Source: Pseudomonadota bacterium (GTDB lineage Bacteria; Verrucomicrobiota; Verrucomicrobiia; Limisphaerales; SXTU01). Taken from it: a stretch of DNA of 54,840 nt. Made by a program: the position numbers and the translations under genes. Below the pieces are notes generated by a model. It did not search any database and was not told where the DNA came from. It was given only the letters and a program-made list of their open reading frames with translations. Positions 51,967-54,840 of this stretch are shown here, piece after piece. Every line of letters starts with the position of its first letter. Position 1 is the stretch's first letter. The stretch spans positions 1-54,840 of the forward strand of contig RFVF01000029.1 in NCBI GenBank assembly GCA_009922615.1, in the 5' to 3' direction.

Positions 51967-52902
51967 ATGCGCTATTTGCTACGTTCTGTCCTGTTGCTCG
52001 CCCTCACCGGTTTATCCCTCCGCGCCGCTGACCCGCATGACCAGTCGGGCGTGCCGCTGGAGGTGGATTCACCGGACGCGAAGCTCACGAAGATTGTCCT
52101 GCTGGCCGGCGGACCGAGCAGCAAGCCGATGGCGCACGAATATTTCGCCGGGTGCGCGCTGCTCATGGGCTGGCTGAAGGAACAGCCTGGCGTCTGGCCC
52201 GTGATGGCACGCGACTGGCCAAAGAACGAGAGGCTCCTCGAAGGCGCGAAGTGCATCGTCTACTTCGGCGACGGTGGCGGAAAGCAGCCGTTCGTCGAGC
52301 CGGCGCGCTGGGCGAAGTTGAACCAGATGCTCAATGGCGGCGCGGGCTTCGTGCTGCTGCATCAGGCGGTGGATTTCCCGAAAGGCCCGGACGGCGACAA
52401 GGTGCAGAACTGGCTCGGCGGCGTTTTCCGCAGCGACATCGGGTGCCGCGGGCATTGGGACATGGACTTGAAGACCGTCGGCGAGCATCCCGTGTTGCGT
52501 GGGGTGAAGCCCTTCGCCGCGCCCGGTGATGGCTGGCTCTACAACCTGCACTTCGCGGACAAGGGCTTTGCCCCGCTCATCGTCGGCCAGGTGCCGGACA
52601 AGTCCCGCACCAGCGCGGACGCGAAGGCGCATAATGGCCGCGACGAGGTCATCGGCTGGGCGCACCAGCGCGCGGGCGGCGGGCGGGGCTTCGGCTTCAC
52701 CGGTGCGGACCTGCACAAGAGCTGGAGCTACGAGAGCCAGCGGAAATTCGTGGTGAACGGCATCCTGTGGAGTGCAGGACTCGAAGTGCCGACGGACGGC
52801 GCGAAGACAACCTTCTCGGAGGAAGACTTGAACAAGAATCTCGACAAGAAAGCCGCGCCCGCGCCCAAGGCGGCGACGAAGAAGGCGGGCGAGGCAAAGT
52901 AA
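51967..52902 (+). CDS. secreted ThuA-like domain protein
   Basis: 311 residues from the ATG at 51967, which begins a signal peptide (MRYLLRSVLLLALTGLSLRA). An upstream GTG at 51901 lacks one. The body reads TKIVLLAGGPSSKPMAHEYFAGC, KCIVYFGDGGGKQPF, FVLLHQAVDFP, GCRGHWDMDL and EVIGWAHQRAGGGRGFGFTGADLHKSW, typical of ThuA-like (trehalose utilisation) glutamine-amidotransferase-like folds in PVC bacteria. Residues 285-311 are Lys/Ala-rich. The catalytic role is not known; in PVC genomes such proteins often accompany sugar oxidation genes. Confidence 0.77.
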   Translation: MRYLLRSVLLLALTGLSLRAADPHDQSGVPLEVDSPDAKLTKIVLLAGGPSSKPMAHEYFAGCALLMGWLKEQPGVWPVMARDWPKNERLLEGAKCIVYFGDGGGKQPFVEPARWAKLNQMLNGGAGFVLLHQAVDFPKGPDGDKVQNWLGGVFRSDIGCRGHWDMDLKTVGEHPVLRGVKPFAAPGDGWLYNLHFADKGFAPLIVGQVPDKSRTSADAKAHNGRDEVIGWAHQRAGGGRGFGFTGADLHKSWSYESQRKFVVNGILWSAGLEVPTDGAKTTFSEEDLNKNLDKKAAPAPKAATKKAGEAK

Positions 52903-52927
52903 CCCGGCGACAAGGCGCCGGTCGGTT

Positions 52928-53752
52928 GTGAACGCGATACGGCCAACGAAGGAACAGTTGCTTGAGGCGCTGCGAGTGCGGCGCAAGTGGCTGCCAATCA
53001 TCTGCGTCGGCTTGCTCTATCTGGCGCTGTATCTCACCACAACCCACGTCGAGCCGCAGGGGAGTGGTGGCTTGAGCGGCCCCGTGGAGGTGCGTGTTTT
53101 CCAATCCGAACCGCTCTTGGTTGCGTTTTACCCGCTGTATCTAGCGGAGCGGTGGGTTCGGAACGGCTCTTTGGTATCCGCCTCGTATCGATTCAACTGC
53201 GATTTTGCCGACCGGCTTTACGTCCACAGTTGGCTCTACGGGGACGGAAAATATTCGTGGGTCTGGTATGACCATTGGCTCTTCGCTCTCACATTTCTAT
53301 CAGTCGTCGGTTTGTTCGTGCTTTGGTCTTGGAAGCGGCGTTCCGGCAGTCTCGTCGTGGCGGCAATCGCTGGGAGCTTGTGTGGTTTCGCCGGAATCGC
53401 TGCTTGGTTATCCCCACTGATGTTCAAGGGAGAAATCGAGAACGGCATGACTGCCAAACAGCGGCACGGCGGCGGCCCAGTGCTTGCGTTGCGCATATCT
53501 GAGCCCGGGGGCGGAACCTCTTACGGAAATCGGAGCGCGACGCATTTGGGCGGCGGTGGCACGAGCGGGACTGGAGCCGGAGATTTCAGCTTCGAGGACC
53601 AAGTCGTCGCCATCAGAACCAACTCGTTCCTAATGATGTTCCACCTGAAGCGTCCGGTTAAGCCCAACGAGAAAGTGCTCATCGTTTTTCCCTTCGACCG
53701 AGTGACGGAAACCAACTGGAATGGCTGGCACATCCACGGAAAGTTTCTTTGA
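52928..53752 (+). CDS. multi-pass membrane protein of unknown function
   Basis: 274 residues with a GTG start at 52928. Hydrophobic helices: [33 protein letters not shown] and [22 protein letters not shown] Gly-rich soluble region follows ([33 protein letters not shown]). No family recognised. Less GC-rich than neighbours. It sits between the ThuA-like gene and clpC; function unknown. Confidence 0.5.
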   Translation: MNAIRPTKEQLLEALRVRRKWLPIICVGLLYLALYLTTTHVEPQGSGGLSGPVEVRVFQSEPLLVAFYPLYLAERWVRNGSLVSASYRFNCDFADRLYVHSWLYGDGKYSWVWYDHWLFALTFLSVVGLFVLWSWKRRSGSLVVAAIAGSLCGFAGIAAWLSPLMFKGEIENGMTAKQRHGGGPVLALRISEPGGGTSYGNRSATHLGGGGTSGTGAGDFSFEDQVVAIRTNSFLMMFHLKRPVKPNEKVLIVFPFDRVTETNWNGWHIHGKFL

Positions 53753-53843
53753 CCGGGCGAGAGGGAAAACATTCGTTCAGCCGCACGCGAGTTTTGCCGA
53801 TGGAAAACTGGACAAAGCGGCTTCCCCGCTGCAATTTCGCTCC

Positions 53844-54840
53844 ATGAGTGACGAGATGAGCAATTTCACCCCGCGCGCGCAACAGGTGCTGGCCCTCGCG
53901 CGGAAGGAAGCAGACCGGTTCAACCACAATTTCGTCGGCACGGAGCATTTACTGCTCGGCCTTATCAAGCTCGGTCAGGGCGTCGCGGTGAACGTCCTCC
54001 AGAAGATGGGCCTCGACCTTGAAACCGTCCGCCAGGAGGTCGAGAAGCTTTCCAACGCCGGCCCCGACCAGAAGCAGGTCGGCAACATCCCTTACACGCC
54101 GCGCGTCAAGAAAGTGCTCTCGCTCGCCTCGAAGGAAGCCAAGGCGCTCAACCACACTTACGTCGGCACCGAGCACATTCTTCTCGGTCTGCTCCGCGAG
54201 GGGGATGGCGTTGCGGCCAAGGTGCTCAAGAGTCTGGACATCGACATTGAGGCCGTGCGCCAAGAAATTCTCAAGGAGCTCGACCCGAACTTCCAAAACC
54301 AAGGCGAGGAAACCGCCGGCGGTGGCGAGGGCGAGAAGAAGGAAGGCGGCGAGAAGAAGGGGGATAACAAGACGCCCGCGCTGAAGGCTTTCGGCCGCGA
54401 CCTGACGGAAATTGCGCGCAAGGGCGAAATGGACCCCGTCATCGGCCGCAAGACGGAGATTGAGCGCGTCATTCAGATTCTTTGCCGCCGCACGAAGAAC
54501 AATCCCGTCCTCCTCGGCGAGGCGGGCGTAGGCAAGACTGCGATTGTCGAAGGTCTCGCGCAGGAAGTCGTGAAAGGCAACGTGCCGGAAATCCTCCGCG
54601 ACAAGCGCGTCATCGTGCTGGACCTCGCGTTGATGGTCGCTGGCACGAAGTATCGCGGCCAGTTCGAGGAGCGCATCAAGGCGGTGATGGACGAAATCCG
54701 GAAGAACAAGAACATCATCCTCTTCATCGACGAGATGCACACCATCGTCGGTGCCGGCAGCGCCGAGGGCACGATGGACGCCAGCAACATCATCAAGCCC
54801 GCCCTCTCGCGCGGCGAGATGCAGTGCATCGGCGCGCGAG
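53844..54840 (+). CDS. clpC: ATP-dependent Clp protease ATPase subunit ClpC, 3' partial
   Basis: The gene runs off the window after 332 codons. Two ClpN repeats are present (about 1-75 and 80-145), each with [10 protein letters not shown] or [10 protein letters not shown]. An acidic/Gly-Lys-rich linker (about 150-178, [13 protein letters not shown]) leads to the first AAA+ module. Walker A GEAGVGKT is at about 225-232 and Walker [10 protein letters not shown] at about 291-299, with [19 protein letters not shown] before it. ClpC unfolds proteins for ClpP and handles damaged or regulated substrates. Start ATG at 53844; an unlabelled 91-base leader precedes it. Confidence 0.9.
   Translation, partial: MSDEMSNFTPRAQQVLALARKEADRFNHNFVGTEHLLLGLIKLGQGVAVNVLQKMGLDLETVRQEVEKLSNAGPDQKQVGNIPYTPRVKKVLSLASKEAKALNHTYVGTEHILLGLLREGDGVAAKVLKSLDIDIEAVRQEILKELDPNFQNQGEETAGGGEGEKKEGGEKKGDNKTPALKAFGRDLTEIARKGEMDPVIGRKTEIERVIQILCRRTKNNPVLLGEAGVGKTAIVEGLAQEVVKGNVPEILRDKRVIVLDLALMVAGTKYRGQFEERIKAVMDEIRKNKNIILFIDEMHTIVGAGSAEGTMDASNIIKPALSRGEMQCIGAR

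Overview
The window is a gene-dense, GC-rich chromosomal segment that looks like a member of the Verrucomicrobiota (PVC superphylum). This is an inference from gene content. Pointers are a giant beta-propeller/HEAT/cytochrome c protein of the PVC heme type, a PSCyt1-DUF1549-DUF1553 cytochrome protein, a DUF1501 Tat protein, DUF1080-like, ThuA-like and SMP-30-like secreted proteins, a pseudopilin with a DUF1559-like layout, the futalosine menaquinone enzyme MqnC, and frequent GTG/TTG starts with few Shine-Dalgarno sites. No rRNA, tRNA, CRISPR array, insertion sequence or phage gene was seen.

Layout. 1-7330: a carbohydrate-oriented stretch on the + strand (partial DUF1080-like protein, three alpha/beta-hydrolase esterases, a pyruvyl-transferase-like Tat protein, a DoxX-like membrane protein, NagB). 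7457-11502: a phosphorelay cassette with one receiver-kinase hybrid and two tandem REC-Hpt-REC proteins. 11499-20349: housekeeping and metabolism (bioD, lysS, a frameshifted receiver gene, larA family, a ceramidase-like protein, mqnC, dtd, icd). 20494-27408: pseudopilin, PHP-type metallohydrolase, M3 peptidase, secreted protein, class V aminotransferase. 27580-37148: mostly minus-strand PVC cytochrome proteins and membrane proteins, with a small unknown two-gene unit and a frameshifted cytochrome gene. 37674-42146: rbsK, a YdjM-like gene, aroA, cmk and plsC on the + strand. 42150-54840: NagX-like acyltransferase, M20 peptidase, DUF1501 protein, ROK kinase, cinA, a decayed SMP-30 gene, mgtE, a YkgJ-like protein, a ThuA-like protein, a membrane protein and the start of clpC.

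How the genes work together. The secreted esterases, DUF1080-like protein, PVC cytochrome proteins, NagB, ROK kinase and ribokinase fit a polysaccharide-degrading heterotroph. The three signalling genes at 7457-11502 are likely one multistep phosphorelay. aroA, cmk and plsC form a housekeeping run in which cmk/plsC, and upstream rbsK/ydjM-like, are joined by 4-base GTGA overlaps.

The most striking non-gene signal is a dispersed family of short 7-base tandem arrays, typically five units (about 35 bp). Their sequence differs from site to site but their period and length do not. They abut the start codons of icd, aroA and cmk, form the first codons of bioD, and lie in frame inside mqnC, aroA and the DUF1549/DUF1553 gene. 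Two further loci carry them as inverted pairs between genes. A second signal is a twin hairpin at 27493-27567 whose two 6-base loops are exactly complementary and whose stems differ by paired changes. Three genes are broken (13923-14362, 31627-32038, 49004-49809), either real decay or consensus errors.
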